Origin: Ahniella affigens
Lineage (GTDB): Bacteria > Pseudomonadota > Gammaproteobacteria > Xanthomonadales > Ahniellaceae
Direction: 5' to 3'
Assembly (NCBI RefSeq): GCF_003015185.1
Contig: NZ_CP027860.1
Location: 806,001 to 870,000 of the forward strand
Length of the DNA stretch: 64,000 bases
Made by a program: the position numbers and the translations under genes. Position 1 is the stretch's first letter. Each line of letters opens with the position of its first letter. The notes below the pieces were generated by a model that worked only from the letters and a program-made list of their open reading frames with translations, had not been told where the DNA came from and did not search any database. This document shows positions 1 through 7,326 of the stretch, one piece after another.

Positions 1-326
1 GTGTTGACAATCTGGTGCGCGGTCTCGGTGCCGCCCGGCGGGCACGCAATGACATCGTGGGCCCGCAACGGGAATCGATCCGGGCCGACGCGCAATTCGC
101 CTTGCCCGCTCAGAATGAAGAACATTTCTTCGTTGGCAAAGTGATTGTGCATCGGAAATGCGGCTTTGCCCGGCGGCACTTCGGTCAGATTGTAGCCAAG
201 CTTTTGCGCGCCAAGATGAAACGAAATGGGCGCTATGCTCGACCCAACGTATCGCTCTGGCGCGGCGCCGGGTACGGCGATCGGCGACAGCTTCAGCGCG
301 TCCAAGTTGATCACGGGTTTGCTCAT
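1..326 (-). CDS. Cupin-domain protein, 3' end cut off by window edge
   Basis: The reverse strand reads as an open frame from ATG at 326 to the window edge (108 codons seen), beginning MSKPVINLDALKLSPIAVPG. Residues about 50-105 show a cupin barrel: an MHNHFANEEMFFIL metal-binding stretch (HxH with a later Glu), then GQGELRVG and a Pro/Gly-rich turn. Cupins bind a metal and are either small enzymes or sensors; the substrate cannot be told. A clear GGAG lies 8 bases before the ATG. It starts 12 bases after the stop of the upstream enoyl-CoA hydratase gene, so the two are probably co-transcribed. The C-terminus is missing only because the window ends. Confidence 0.85.
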   Translation of the reverse strand, partial: MSKPVINLDALKLSPIAVPGAAPERYVGSSIAPISFHLGAQKLGYNLTEVPPGKAAFPMHNHFANEEMFFILSGQGELRVGPDRFPLRAHDVIACPPGGTETAHQIVN

Positions 327-338
327 TGTTCGTCTCCT

Positions 339-1136
339 TCAGACTTTGGTCGCAAAAGCCGGGCTGCGTTTGTCGAGAAACGCGCTGAGGCCCTCCTGGC
401 CTTCGGCGGACACACGCAGGCGGGCAATCAGGCGGGCGTTGTCTTGATCGATCTGTTGTTGCTGTGCCAAGTCACGGCCAGCCACGCGAAACGCGAGGGC
501 CTTGGCCTCGCCGACCGCGATCGGGCCAGCTTTGAGCAACGCCGAGATGACTCGATCGACTGCCGCATCCAGGGCCTCCGCAGCGACCACGTCGTGGACC
601 AGACCGATCTGACGGGCGCGTTCAGCGTCGAAAATCTCTGCGGTCTGGAAATACCGCCGGCACTGCCGGAAGCCAATCGCGTCAATCACGTAGGGCGAGA
701 TCACAGCGGGTACCAGACCCAGCTTGGTTTCAGTGAGTGCGAATTTGGCAGCATCAACACTGATTGCCACGTCGCAGCAGCTGATCAAGCCGACGCCGCC
801 GCCAAACGCCGAGCCGTTGACCCGCGCAATGGTCGGCTTCGGGCAAAAGGCGAGGGTGCGCATCAATGCCGCGAGGCCCTCGGCGTCGTCGCGATTGGCC
901 GCCTCCGAGGCGGCCGCCATGCGCCGCATCCAATTCATGTCGGCACCGGCCGAAAATGAAGGGCCAGCGCCGGTAAGCACCAGAGCGCGCACGTCCGAGT
1001 CTTGGCCCAAATTGGCGATGGCATCAGTCAGTGCCGCAATCAGATGCTCGTCAAACGCGTTGTGCAGATCGGGGCGGTTCAACGTGACGACGGCAATTGC
1101 CGCGCGTCGCTCGACAGTCAGGAGTTGGGCGTTCAT
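339..1136 (-). CDS. liuC: Enoyl-CoA hydratase/isomerase, methylglutaconyl-CoA hydratase-like
   Basis: A 265-residue crotonase-fold enzyme of normal family length. The oxyanion-hole segments are visible: FSAGADMNWM at about 61-70 and NGSAFGGGVGLISCCD at about 107-122. The stretch LTETKLGLVPAVISPYV (about 134-150) is the signature I associate with LiuC/AtuE-type methylglutaconyl-CoA hydratases of leucine and acyclic terpene breakdown. The reaction would be reversible hydration of 3-methylglutaconyl-CoA to HMG-CoA in the cytoplasm. No other liu genes are in the window; the next gene on this strand is a cupin 12 bases away. No good ribosome site precedes the ATG. A generic enoyl-CoA hydratase is the alternative. 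Confidence 0.85.
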   Translation of the reverse strand: MNAQLLTVERRAAIAVVTLNRPDLHNAFDEHLIAALTDAIANLGQDSDVRALVLTGAGPSFSAGADMNWMRRMAAASEAANRDDAEGLAALMRTLAFCPKPTIARVNGSAFGGGVGLISCCDVAISVDAAKFALTETKLGLVPAVISPYVIDAIGFRQCRRYFQTAEIFDAERARQIGLVHDVVAAEALDAAVDRVISALLKAGPIAVGEAKALAFRVAGRDLAQQQQIDQDNARLIARLRVSAEGQEGLSAFLDKRSPAFATKV

Positions 1137-1238
1137 GCGGTTGGTCCGATAGGTGCCGCCATTATCGCTGGATTCGTCTCAGAAAACTGTCCCGGGCGCC
1201 TCGGATCGAGTTCAATGGGAACCGAGCCATGAATGGCG

Positions 1239-1484
1239 CTAGTGTTCAAGTCCGGTCAGCCCCGCGATCGCGGGATGATCACGATCGAGCGACCACTGCA
1301 GCGGATTGTTGGCAACGTATTCGCGAATATCTCTCAATTCGGTGTCGTCGCGAACGACGCGTTCGTAATAGTTCGGCTGCCACAATCGGTCATTGAACCG
1401 CCGCCAATAAAGGCGCCTGACGCCGTCGATGTAGCGCATTGTGGTCATGGTCTTGAAACGCTGCACGACCGCGAATAGTGACAA
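1239..1484 (-). pseudogene. REP-associated tyrosine transposase (RAYT), C-terminal remnant
   Basis: The 81-codon frame matches the C-terminal half of RAYT (Y1_Tnp/TnpA-REP) proteins: VVQRFKTMTT, then RLWQPNYYERVVRD and REYVANNPLQW, the standard RAYT ending. The N-terminal half with the HUH metal-binding motif is absent; just upstream the homology gives way to three REP-like palindromes. The only in-frame start is a TTG. I read this as a decayed transposase left beside its REP sequences. RAYT proteins normally run to well over 130 residues, so this copy cannot be active. Confidence 0.8.
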
Positions 1485-1490
1485 CCCTAT

Positions 1491-1599
1491 CGGGGCAGGC
1501 CGCAGTGCCTGCCCAGGCCCCGCGAGATCCGTAGGGGCAGACCCCTGTGTCTGCCCTGCATTTATGAAATCCGCAAGGGCAGACCCTTGTGTCTGCCCC
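1491..1599. repeat. Three REP-like palindromes next to the RAYT remnant
   Basis: Three imperfect palindromes lie in a row: 1491-1514 (GGGCAGGCCGCAGTGCCTGCCC core), 1534-1556 and 1577-1598. The last two share a GGGCAGACC...TGTGTCTGCCC pattern. They fill the gap between the RAYT remnant and the stop of the next gene at 1611. This is how REP/BIME sequences mobilised by RAYT transposases are arranged. They may also act as a transcription barrier after the sensor-domain gene. Confidence 0.8.
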
Positions 1600-1610
1600 G
1601 GTTCGCGCGA

Positions 1611-2573
1611 TCAATCCTGCGCTTCCTTGACCAGCAGATGCTTGGCGATCTGGCCATGGACATAGCCTATGCCTTTCGCAATGTGCAAGGTGGCGAACAG
1701 CAGCACCACACCCGTCAGGAAGCACAGTGCCGTTCCAAAGAACGGTGCGCTGTACCAATGTCCGAATGGGCCGAATTCGAAATGGACCGTTGCGTCAGGC
1801 ACCATGATCGCGGCGAATGGCACCGACAGCAGCCCGAGGGTGATCGACAGCAGCGCGCTGGCAATGGCGAAGTACAGCACGCCAAGCGGCATCATCGCGA
1901 GCATATAAAGCATCGTCGCCCACGTGCGGGGATCGATGAACATCTCCTTGATTCGCGTCGTCCAGGGCAGGCTGCGATCAGCGTAGATCGGACGGCGCGG
2001 CATGCGCACTCCGAGCATGGCTTCAATGATTCGGCCTTCGACGAGCGACAAAATACGCACGCTGCCGAGGAACAGAATCAGGAACGGAATGCCGATGATC
2101 AAGATCAACAGGCCAACCGACAACGACAGGCCGGAAACGACCCAGGTGAAGTAAAAGATGCCCGACGCCACACTCAGCAGCATGTAAAACAGCGACGTGT
2201 AGGCGCGCCAGTCAAAGACAATGCCGAAGAATTTGCCGAGCAGCGATTCCTGTTTGGGCGCGGTCGGTGGCTTCAGCGCGCGGGCCACCCGGATCTCGGT
2301 GTCGCGATAGATCGCCGCAACTTCTTCAGGCGCGCCATAGCTGTTCCAGATCTTGGCGATCAATTCGGCTTCGCTGAGACCCGGGTTTTCGGCCAGTTCG
2401 CTCCGCAAATGATCTTCGGCGTCGTAAAGCGCGTCCTGGACCAGGGCTTTGTCAGCCTTGCCCAGCGCTTGTTTGACGGCTTCCAAGTAAGCGTCGATCG
2501 AAGTCGGAATGGGCGGCTTCGACGCGCTTTGTTCGGTCTTCTGGACATCCTGTTCTTGCGGTTCCTGAGTCAT
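1611..2573 (-). CDS. Membrane protein with DUF1700-like N-terminus and putative sensor domain
   Basis: A 320-residue protein starting MTQEPQEQDVQ. The ATG at 2573 is chosen because it overlaps the stop of the upstream padR gene (ATGA). Residues about 20-95 form a helical, DUF1700-like segment (YLEAVKQALGKAD through SYGAPEEVAAIYR). From about 115 come four or more membrane segments with YTSLFYMLLSVASGIFYFTW and LLILIIGIPFLILFL, resembling the Pfam 'putative sensor' family. Such proteins often pair with PadR regulators that control them. Role inferred: an inner-membrane protein responding to envelope stress under PadR control; no ligand is known. Confidence 0.8.
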   Translation of the reverse strand: MTQEPQEQDVQKTEQSASKPPIPTSIDAYLEAVKQALGKADKALVQDALYDAEDHLRSELAENPGLSEAELIAKIWNSYGAPEEVAAIYRDTEIRVARALKPPTAPKQESLLGKFFGIVFDWRAYTSLFYMLLSVASGIFYFTWVVSGLSLSVGLLILIIGIPFLILFLGSVRILSLVEGRIIEAMLGVRMPRRPIYADRSLPWTTRIKEMFIDPRTWATMLYMLAMMPLGVLYFAIASALLSITLGLLSVPFAAIMVPDATVHFEFGPFGHWYSAPFFGTALCFLTGVVLLFATLHIAKGIGYVHGQIAKHLLVKEAQD

Positions 2574-2935
2574 GATTGCTCTGCCTCCAAAATCGATTGC
2601 ACGAATTGCTGCGTGCCGTGCCAAGTGAGCTTCCAGTCGCCAAACACCACGCGACCAAGGTCCGTGATTTGGTAGTAGCGCCGGGGTGGACCCGAAATTG
2701 ACGGCTCGACATGGCTGTCGAGCAGGCCAGCTTCATGCAGGTTCCTGAGCACCGGGTAGAGCGCACTTTGTTTGCCCCCCAGAATGCTCTGATCCGCCTG
2801 CTCCAGGCGCTTGGCGATCTGATAGCCGTAAAGCGGCATATCAGACTTGGCGAGCACTGCGAGCAGCACCAGCGCGACGGTCCCGGCGCTGAGCTCCTTC
2901 TGGAACTTCTTCACATGGATGTCCGTATCACTCAT
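2570..2935 (-). CDS. PadR family transcriptional regulator
   Basis: A 121-residue protein with the PadR winged-helix fold: LVLLAVLAKSDMPLYGYQI (about 22-40), then GGKQSALYPVLRNLHEAGLL (about 53-72) and PPRRYYQITDLG, the beta-wing. PadR proteins are DNA-binding repressors, usually of the gene next to them. The stop codon overlaps the ATG of the sensor-domain gene by 4 bases, so the two are translationally coupled. A 23-bp inverted repeat upstream (2958-2980) is a likely site for self-control. Confidence 0.93.
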   Translation of the reverse strand: MSDTDIHVKKFQKELSAGTVALVLLAVLAKSDMPLYGYQIAKRLEQADQSILGGKQSALYPVLRNLHEAGLLDSHVEPSISGPPRRYYQITDLGRVVFGDWKLTWHGTQQFVQSILEAEQS

Positions 2936-2957
2936 ATCGTCATACCTCGATGTCCAC

Positions 2958-2980
2958 AGTATTACGAACTAAGCAATACT
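2958..2980. promoter_or_regulatory. Candidate PadR operator (inverted repeat)
   Basis: AGTATT at 2958-2963 and AATACT at 2975-2980 form a 6-bp inverted repeat with an 11-base spacer, 22 bases before the padR start. Its position, size and AT-rich arms fit a PadR dimer site. Inference only. Confidence 0.5.
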
Positions 2981-3064
2981 ATTCCTCTGCCACTAGTCAT
3001 GGCGGCCGAAGGTCACGGGTATCTGTTCGCGGCAGGCGTTGTTTTGTCAGGAGCCCAAAACAAC

Positions 3065-3087
3065 AAACCCGGCCGATGGCCGGGTTT
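3065..3087 (-). terminator. Rho-independent terminator
   Basis: A perfect 10-bp stem (AAACCCGGCC / GGCCGGGTTT) with a 3-base loop. On the minus strand it is followed by TTGTTTT, so it ends the transcript of the small secreted protein gene whose stop is at 3156. Confidence 0.85.
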
Positions 3088-3155
3088 GAGGCGAAAATCA
3101 TGGCACCCGCGGCACGCGATACACGCGCCGAATCCGGAGTGCTCACCGCATTGGT

Positions 3156-3752
3156 TTAACCTTGCGCTTGCATGCGGCGATACGCAGTGAAACCGAGCAA
3201 GCCGAACATCAGGGCCAAAGCCCAGGAAGCATTCAGCGGAACCGAGCGCTGCGTGCCGCCAATAGCCGCCCAAACGCCCGTGCCGTCGGACGAATTGGCA
3301 AACGGATCCAGCGCGACAGGGGCGCACGTTGTGCCGCCAAGCGCACCAAACCCGGCCTGGTCGGTCAAACCCTTGCTTGGATCATAAATCTCGATGTTGT
3401 GCTGATTCTGCATGGCCGTCGTATTGGACTGCCGCAGCCAAATGGAATGGCCCGAGATGTTGCCGCTCGCGTCCGTACTGACCTCGAATCCGCATAGCAC
3501 CGAATCTGCCAGGGTCCGCGTCGCCTGACCATCACTGAAACTCAGCGCAACCAAGCTGGCGCCAATGTCGGCGTTGCTCAGATTGGGCGCCAGTGGATTC
3601 GCAACTGTAAACGAGCCCGTGATGTTCTGCGCATTCGTATAGGGCGCATTGGCATTGTAAAAGGTCGGCCCGCTGTACGAGTAAGTCACGGCAGCCAAAA
3701 CATTCGGGGCAACAACAACCAGCAACACAGCAATCAATTGACGAAACATCAT
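3156..3752 (-). CDS. Secreted protein with C-terminal IPTL-CTERM-like sorting tail
   Basis: A 198-residue protein. The start at 3752 (MMFRQLIAVLLVVV) is chosen for its GGAG box 5 bases upstream. Residues 1-20 are a signal peptide ending near NVLA. The body is Ser/Thr/Asn/Gly-rich (TYSYSGPTFYNANAPYTNAQ) and predicted to be beta-rich and exported; I recognise no enzyme motif. The end, SVPLNASWALALMFGLLGF then YRRM, has the Pro, Trp-containing hydrophobic helix and basic tail of IPTL-CTERM-type sorting signals. A strong terminator follows at 3065-3087. The inserted transposon begins about 70 bases upstream and may have separated this gene from its promoter. Confidence 0.7.
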   Translation of the reverse strand: MMFRQLIAVLLVVVAPNVLAAVTYSYSGPTFYNANAPYTNAQNITGSFTVANPLAPNLSNADIGASLVALSFSDGQATRTLADSVLCGFEVSTDASGNISGHSIWLRQSNTTAMQNQHNIEIYDPSKGLTDQAGFGALGGTTCAPVALDPFANSSDGTGVWAAIGGTQRSVPLNASWALALMFGLLGFTAYRRMQAQG

Positions 3753-3825
3753 GGTAACTCCAAGCCCATATCCAGCCTGCAACCATAGCACTTCCCCAAG
3801 GAACTGTCGCCGTTCGCTGGACGTA

Positions 3826-3847
3826 GGTAGTGTCTCAGTTTGAATTT
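3826..3847 (+). repeat. Left terminal inverted repeat of the transposon
   Basis: This 22-bp sequence is the perfect reverse complement of 7792-7813. TGGACGTA lies immediately outside it at 3818-3825. Confidence 0.95.
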
Positions 3848-3889
3848 CCCGGATTCCCGGCCTGAACGTTGGGGCGCTACAATCAGGGC

Positions 3890-4120
3890 ATGGCTACCAA
3901 ACCGAAGCGCCCAAGAGACCCTAACCAGCTTGCCAAACTCATCACCGGTATTGCAACGGGTGAGGTGCAAGACGTTGACCCGAACGAAGGGAAAGACCCG
4001 GCGGCGGCGGCGCTTGGAAAGCTCGGGGGCAACGCGCGATCAGCACAGCTTACGCCCGCCAGGCGCGCTGAAATCGCCAAGAAAGCTGCCGCAAGTCGTT
4101 GGAAAACAAAGAAAGAATAA
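3890..4120 (+). CDS. Small basic protein, passenger gene 1
   Basis: A 76-residue Lys/Arg/Ala-rich protein beginning MATKPKRPRDPNQLAKLI. It carries GKDPAAAALGKLGGNARSAQ and ends RRAEIAKKAAASRWKTKKE. I have seen this pattern in small proteins of unknown function scattered in many proteobacteria, sometimes labelled histone-like; nucleic-acid binding is inferred from charge only. A TACAAT -10 element sits at 3878-3883, only 6 bases before the ATG, with no ribosome site, so a leaderless transcript is plausible. The earlier in-frame start (MGRYNQG) would place the -10 inside the gene and is rejected. It lies 43 bases inside the left repeat. Confidence 0.7.
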   Translation: MATKPKRPRDPNQLAKLITGIATGEVQDVDPNEGKDPAAAALGKLGGNARSAQLTPARRAEIAKKAAASRWKTKKE

Positions 4121-4137
4121 ATTTGGGAATATTTTTC

Positions 4138-4166
4138 TTGACTTCTGTCGTGTCCAGGGCTATTTT
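4138..4166 (+). promoter_or_regulatory. Sigma-70 promoter for the unknown/XRE-ImmA pair
   Basis: TTGACT at 4138-4143 and TATTTT at 4161-4166 are separated by exactly 17 bases, near consensus. Transcription would begin about 4173, giving a leader of roughly 23 bases before the ATG at 4196. Confidence 0.65.
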
Positions 4167-4195
4167 TCAGCCTCCTATCTGCATAGGCGCGCGAA

Positions 4196-4753
4196 ATGTC
4201 CTCGGAAACGATCAACCAAGTTATGGATCGCATCAGCGATGACCTGCTAATCCAGTTTGAGCAGATCACCAGGTTTGGGTTCGAGCGATATCAACAAATC
4301 CCTGCTGAGCTGAGGATTGATCTGAGCCCGAGGGCGCAGGCTGCGTGCATCTACGACTTCATGATGACTGAATCCGAACGCCGATTCGATGGCCGTGCCG
4401 ACATTCGGCCTATTACCATGCGCGGGCTGAAGGTGTGGGCAGTGGAAGACCACACTTTGGTCAGGCTCAAAAAGATGGATGCTTCCGGCCTCAAGTGTAA
4501 TTACCGCACGAAGCAGACCAAGGAATACGATCGCGGCACTTCCTTTGCCGAGTTCCCACCTGAGGCCATCCGGTTGACTGTGGGCTACTTCGCCGACGCC
4601 TTCTCCAGTTCCATCGAACGTGTACAGGTTGCCTACCAGCGCGGCACGCGGATTGATTGGTGTGCGGCCATCCTCCCAGAGGATCAGCGCGTCGAAGGTC
4701 AGAAGATTTGGACTGATGTCACCATGCAAGGCCGGATTGCTGGATTTGGATGA
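4196..4753 (+). CDS. Protein of unknown function, partner of XRE-ImmA/IrrE (passenger gene 2)
   Basis: A 185-residue soluble protein (MSSETINQVMDRISDDLL...) with no signal peptide or membrane segment. I do not recognise a domain. Visible features are an N-terminal helical part (to about 60), a central ITMRGLKVWAVEDHTLVRLKK strand region, and a C-terminal stretch RLTVGYFADAF through RIDWCAAILPEDQR. Its stop is 8 bases before the chosen start of the XRE-ImmA gene, so the two form one operon. Short genes next to XRE-ImmA proteins are often a partner or a regulated target (toxin, antitoxin or protease substrate); here that is inference. It is transcribed from the promoter at 4138-4166. Confidence 0.75.
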   Translation: MSSETINQVMDRISDDLLIQFEQITRFGFERYQQIPAELRIDLSPRAQAACIYDFMMTESERRFDGRADIRPITMRGLKVWAVEDHTLVRLKKMDASGLKCNYRTKQTKEYDRGTSFAEFPPEAIRLTVGYFADAFSSSIERVQVAYQRGTRIDWCAAILPEDQRVEGQKIWTDVTMQGRIAGFG

Positions 4754-4761
4754 GGTGGACT

Positions 4762-5874
4762 ATGCTGGCGCCTGGGCAAAAATTTAATCACCATCTTTTG
4801 GTTATTGCGCGTGAATCGCGCGGGTACACACAGGCGGACCTGTCTACACTTTCTTCAATTGCTCAGGGCACTGTATCGAAGTACGAAACCGGGGCTGCTG
4901 ATCCGCCAGAAGGCTTTGTAGAAGAAATTGCGAAGGTGTTGGACTACCCAACAGGCTTTTTCTATGAGCCAGGGAGGCCCTATGGATTCCCCCCATTCCA
5001 CTATCGGCGACGCAAAAAGTTGTCGATGAAGGTTTTGGGGCGAATTGTCGCGCAGATGAACATCCGTCGAATGCACATTCAAAAAATGTGCGTTTCATTT
5101 GATATTCGCAGCGTTGCGTCCGGGCGCATTCCAGAGATTGACCCGCATGAGTATGTTCGCGGAGTGAAAGGCCCGCCATCAGTTGAAGATATTGCCCGCA
5201 ACCTGCGAGAGCTGTGGATGCTTCCGCGTGGGCCGATACCAAACATGGTTGACCTACTGGAAAGTAGCGGCGGCATCGTTATTCATTGTGATTTTGGCAG
5301 CGATCTCATCGACGCGATGAGTCAGCGCATTGATGGAATGCCAATTCTGTTTTTCGTCAACACTAACGCACCTGCTGATCGAGTTCGACATACCCTTGCG
5401 CATGAACTTGGACATATGGTTTTGCATACAACGACGCTTCACGACGACGACGTTATGGAGGATGAAGCGGATGCATTTGCAGGGGCTTTGCTTTTGCCGA
5501 GAGAGGAATTTAAAGCACAGCTGCGAAGATTTGATTTGCGCCAGCTCGCAAACATGAAGCAATTTTGGAAAGTCTCCATGGCATCCATGGCTGTGCGAGC
5601 TAGTAGGTTGAATCTGATAACCCCCTATCAGAGCAAAACGTTTTGGATGGAGATGGGGAAGCTCGGTTACCGAATGCGCGAGCCACACGAGCCATCTCCC
5701 GAGCACGGCTCTCTGCTGCGGCGCATGGTCAAGTACCACACAGATAAACTCGGGTACTCGACAGACGACATGTGCAAATTGCTGAATTTGAACAAGAAAG
5801 ACTACGTTTTGATGTATGGCGATGCCGTAGTTGGTTCGCAAAAACAAGGTCCACGACTCCAACTTGTGAAGTGA
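4762..5874 (+). CDS. XRE-family HTH and ImmA/IrrE metallopeptidase fusion protein (passenger gene 3)
   Basis: A 370-residue protein. The start at 4762 follows a GAGG box by 6 bases; an ATG at 4750 overlapping the previous stop is the alternative. Residues about 8-60 are a helix-turn-helix (SRGYTQADLSTLSSIAQGTV then SKYETG). Residues about 195-250 are the ImmA/IrrE zinc protease core: HTLAHELGHMVLHT with HExxH at 214-218, and EDEADAFAGALLLP from about 233 supplying the third ligand. In known members (ImmA of ICEBs1, IrrE/PprI) the protease cleaves a repressor. Here sensor, DNA-binding and protease parts lie in one chain. Its stop codon lies inside a palindrome that carries the transposase promoter, making it the natural candidate regulator of transposition. 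Confidence 0.93.
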   Translation: MLAPGQKFNHHLLVIARESRGYTQADLSTLSSIAQGTVSKYETGAADPPEGFVEEIAKVLDYPTGFFYEPGRPYGFPPFHYRRRKKLSMKVLGRIVAQMNIRRMHIQKMCVSFDIRSVASGRIPEIDPHEYVRGVKGPPSVEDIARNLRELWMLPRGPIPNMVDLLESSGGIVIHCDFGSDLIDAMSQRIDGMPILFFVNTNAPADRVRHTLAHELGHMVLHTTTLHDDDVMEDEADAFAGALLLPREEFKAQLRRFDLRQLANMKQFWKVSMASMAVRASRLNLITPYQSKTFWMEMGKLGYRMREPHEPSPEHGSLLRRMVKYHTDKLGYSTDDMCKLLNLNKKDYVLMYGDAVVGSQKQGPRLQLVK

Positions 5875-5912
5875 ACTTTATGCTTGACGCTAAGCATAAA
5901 GTTCATTATCAT
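5872..5912 (+). promoter_or_regulatory. Transposase promoter inside a perfect 14-bp palindrome
   Basis: TGAACTTTATGCTT (5872-5885) and AAGCATAAAGTTCA (5892-5905) are perfect reverse complements around a 6-base spacer. Within it, TTGACG (5884-5889) and TATCAT (5907-5912) make a -35/-10 pair spaced 17 bases. The predicted transcript start falls at about 5919-5920, on the transposase ATG itself, so the message would be leaderless. A protein bound to the palindrome would cover the -35. Palindrome seen directly; promoter and operator roles inferred. Confidence 0.7.
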
Positions 5913-5919
5913 GCGTCGC

Positions 5920-6798
5920 ATGAACCAGATGCCTATTGCAAAGCGCGCCCAAATCCTCGGCTTCCTCGTTGAAGGCATGAGTCTGCGGGCCGCCTCCCGC
6001 TTGGCTGATTGCTCGATCAACACGGTAACGAAGCTGCTCGTGGACGTTGGCACCGCCTGCGCCGACTTCCAGGACCAAGCCCTGCGCAACCTGCCAAGCA
6101 AGCGTATTCAGTGCGATGAAATCTGGTCATTCGTTGGTGCGAAGCAGAAGAACGTCGCCAAAGGCGCCGCTGGCTATGGCGATGTTTGGACCTGGACGGC
6201 CATCTGTGCGGATACGAAGCTGGTTGCGTCCTGGATGGTCGGCAGCCGTGACGGCGATGCAGCGCAAACTTTCATCGGTGATCTGGCTCCACGTCTGCGG
6301 AACCGCGTGCAGCTGACCACGGACGGGCATAAGGTCTACGTCGAAGCCGTGGAATCGGCCTTCGGTGCCGCCGTGGACTATGCGATGCTGGTCAAAGTGT
6401 ATGGAGAAGGCCCGAAGTCCGATCAGCGCCGCTACAGCCCTTCGGAGTTCGTTTGCGCGACGAAACAGACCGTGACTGGCAATCCGGATATGGACAAGGT
6501 CTCAACGAGCTACGTTGAACGCCAGAACCTGACGATGCGCATGTCGTGCCGACGCTTCACCCGCCTGACGAATGCCTTCAGCAAAAAGGTTGAGAACCAC
6601 GCGCACGCGGTGGCCCTGCACTTCATGCACTACAACTTCGGTCGAATTCACAAAAGCCTGCGCGTTACGCCAGCCATGGAAGCCGGTGTCTCGAATCACG
6701 TTTGGTCGCTCGAAGAAATTGCGGCGCTGGTTCCGGCTCCCGAATCCAAGCCGCGCGGCCCCTACAAGAAGAAACTACAGATTGCTGACGGCGGCTAG
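5920..6798 (+). CDS. IS1-family transposase (single-ORF type)
   Basis: A 292-residue DDE transposase of the IS1 superfamily, without the frameshift that classical IS1 needs. An N-terminal helix-turn-helix (SLRAASRLADCSINTVTKLL, about 21-40) precedes the catalytic core: Asp66 in IQCDEIWSF, Asp135 in LTTDGHKVY and Glu200 in STSYVERQNLTMRM, followed by RRFTRLTNAFSKK and YNFGRIHKSLR. It is full length and unbroken, so the element may still move. ATG at 5920 (MNQMPIAKR) is preferred because family members start there and the promoter would produce a transcript beginning on it; ATG at 5911 overlaps the -10. It runs tail-to-tail with a passenger gene, overlapping by 3 bases. Confidence 0.95.
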   Translation: MNQMPIAKRAQILGFLVEGMSLRAASRLADCSINTVTKLLVDVGTACADFQDQALRNLPSKRIQCDEIWSFVGAKQKNVAKGAAGYGDVWTWTAICADTKLVASWMVGSRDGDAAQTFIGDLAPRLRNRVQLTTDGHKVYVEAVESAFGAAVDYAMLVKVYGEGPKSDQRRYSPSEFVCATKQTVTGNPDMDKVSTSYVERQNLTMRMSCRRFTRLTNAFSKKVENHAHAVALHFMHYNFGRIHKSLRVTPAMEAGVSNHVWSLEEIAALVPAPESKPRGPYKKKLQIADGG

Positions 6799-6807
6799 GC
6801 CGCCAGC
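6784..6807. terminator. Hairpin at the shared stop of two convergent genes
   Basis: GGCGGC (6790-6795) and GCCGCC (6799-6804), extended by GCTG/CAGC, form a stem whose loop holds the stop codons of both the transposase and the minus-strand gene. There is no T-tract, so it may be a weak or Rho-assisted two-way terminator. Confidence 0.5.
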
Positions 6808-7319
6808 AGTTCGTTCACAATCAAAGCTTGAACTTCTTTGGTATCGGCAGATTTCTCTCTTGCAGACGGGGAGCAAATCGCCTCATCACGAACAGGTCGC
6901 TTTTCGCTAAATGTGATAGTCATCGAAGAGATCACATTCCTGGCCCAGCGCCCACGAAAGAAATCGTGAGATATCATCATTAGCGCCAAGAGCTGAACCG
7001 CCATACGAATCCCTTCGGAGTTCTCTTTCTTATTGGCACTTGGAAGCTCCTGTTTCGAATAGGAGTTGCGGTGACTTTGAGCAAGCATTTCCCCAAAAAG
7101 CTCATCATTCAGCGAAAGCCGCACGAGCGTGCCACAGGCACGCCTGACTTCGTCCCGCTCAGATCGGTCTTCAATTACGCCCTCGCAAATGAATACGATC
7201 GCCTTTCGCAAATCCGCAGTCTGGCGAAGCACGCGCAACCGAAACGCGTATCGAATATAGAAAATGACCGCAGGAGCCAGGATCACAAATGCGACAATTA
7301 ATTCCATTGCGGTTGACAT
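6795..7319 (-). CDS. Single-pass membrane protein of unknown function (passenger gene 5)
   Basis: A 174-residue protein with one N-terminal membrane segment (about 5-25, LIVAFVILAPAVIFYIRYAF), followed by Arg-rich residues that should keep the rest in the cytoplasm. The soluble part is mostly charged helix (RKAIVFICEGVIEDRSERDE, FGEMLAQSHRNSY). I recognise no family. GAGGA lies 5 bases before the ATG, overlapping the end of the upstream gene, which stops 7 bases earlier, so the two form an operon. The gene is more AT-rich than the chromosome around the element. A role in element maintenance or host benefit is possible but unsupported. Confidence 0.7.
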   Translation of the reverse strand: MSTAMELIVAFVILAPAVIFYIRYAFRLRVLRQTADLRKAIVFICEGVIEDRSERDEVRRACGTLVRLSLNDELFGEMLAQSHRNSYSKQELPSANKKENSEGIRMAVQLLALMMISHDFFRGRWARNVISSMTITFSEKRPVRDEAICSPSAREKSADTKEVQALIVNELLAA

Positions 7320-7326
7320 ATGTTCC

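Noticed and set aside
15-959. Long plus-strand frame of 314 codons
   Set aside because: It is the shadow of the cupin and LiuC genes on the minus strand; its translation is Arg/Ala/His-rich without any domain.
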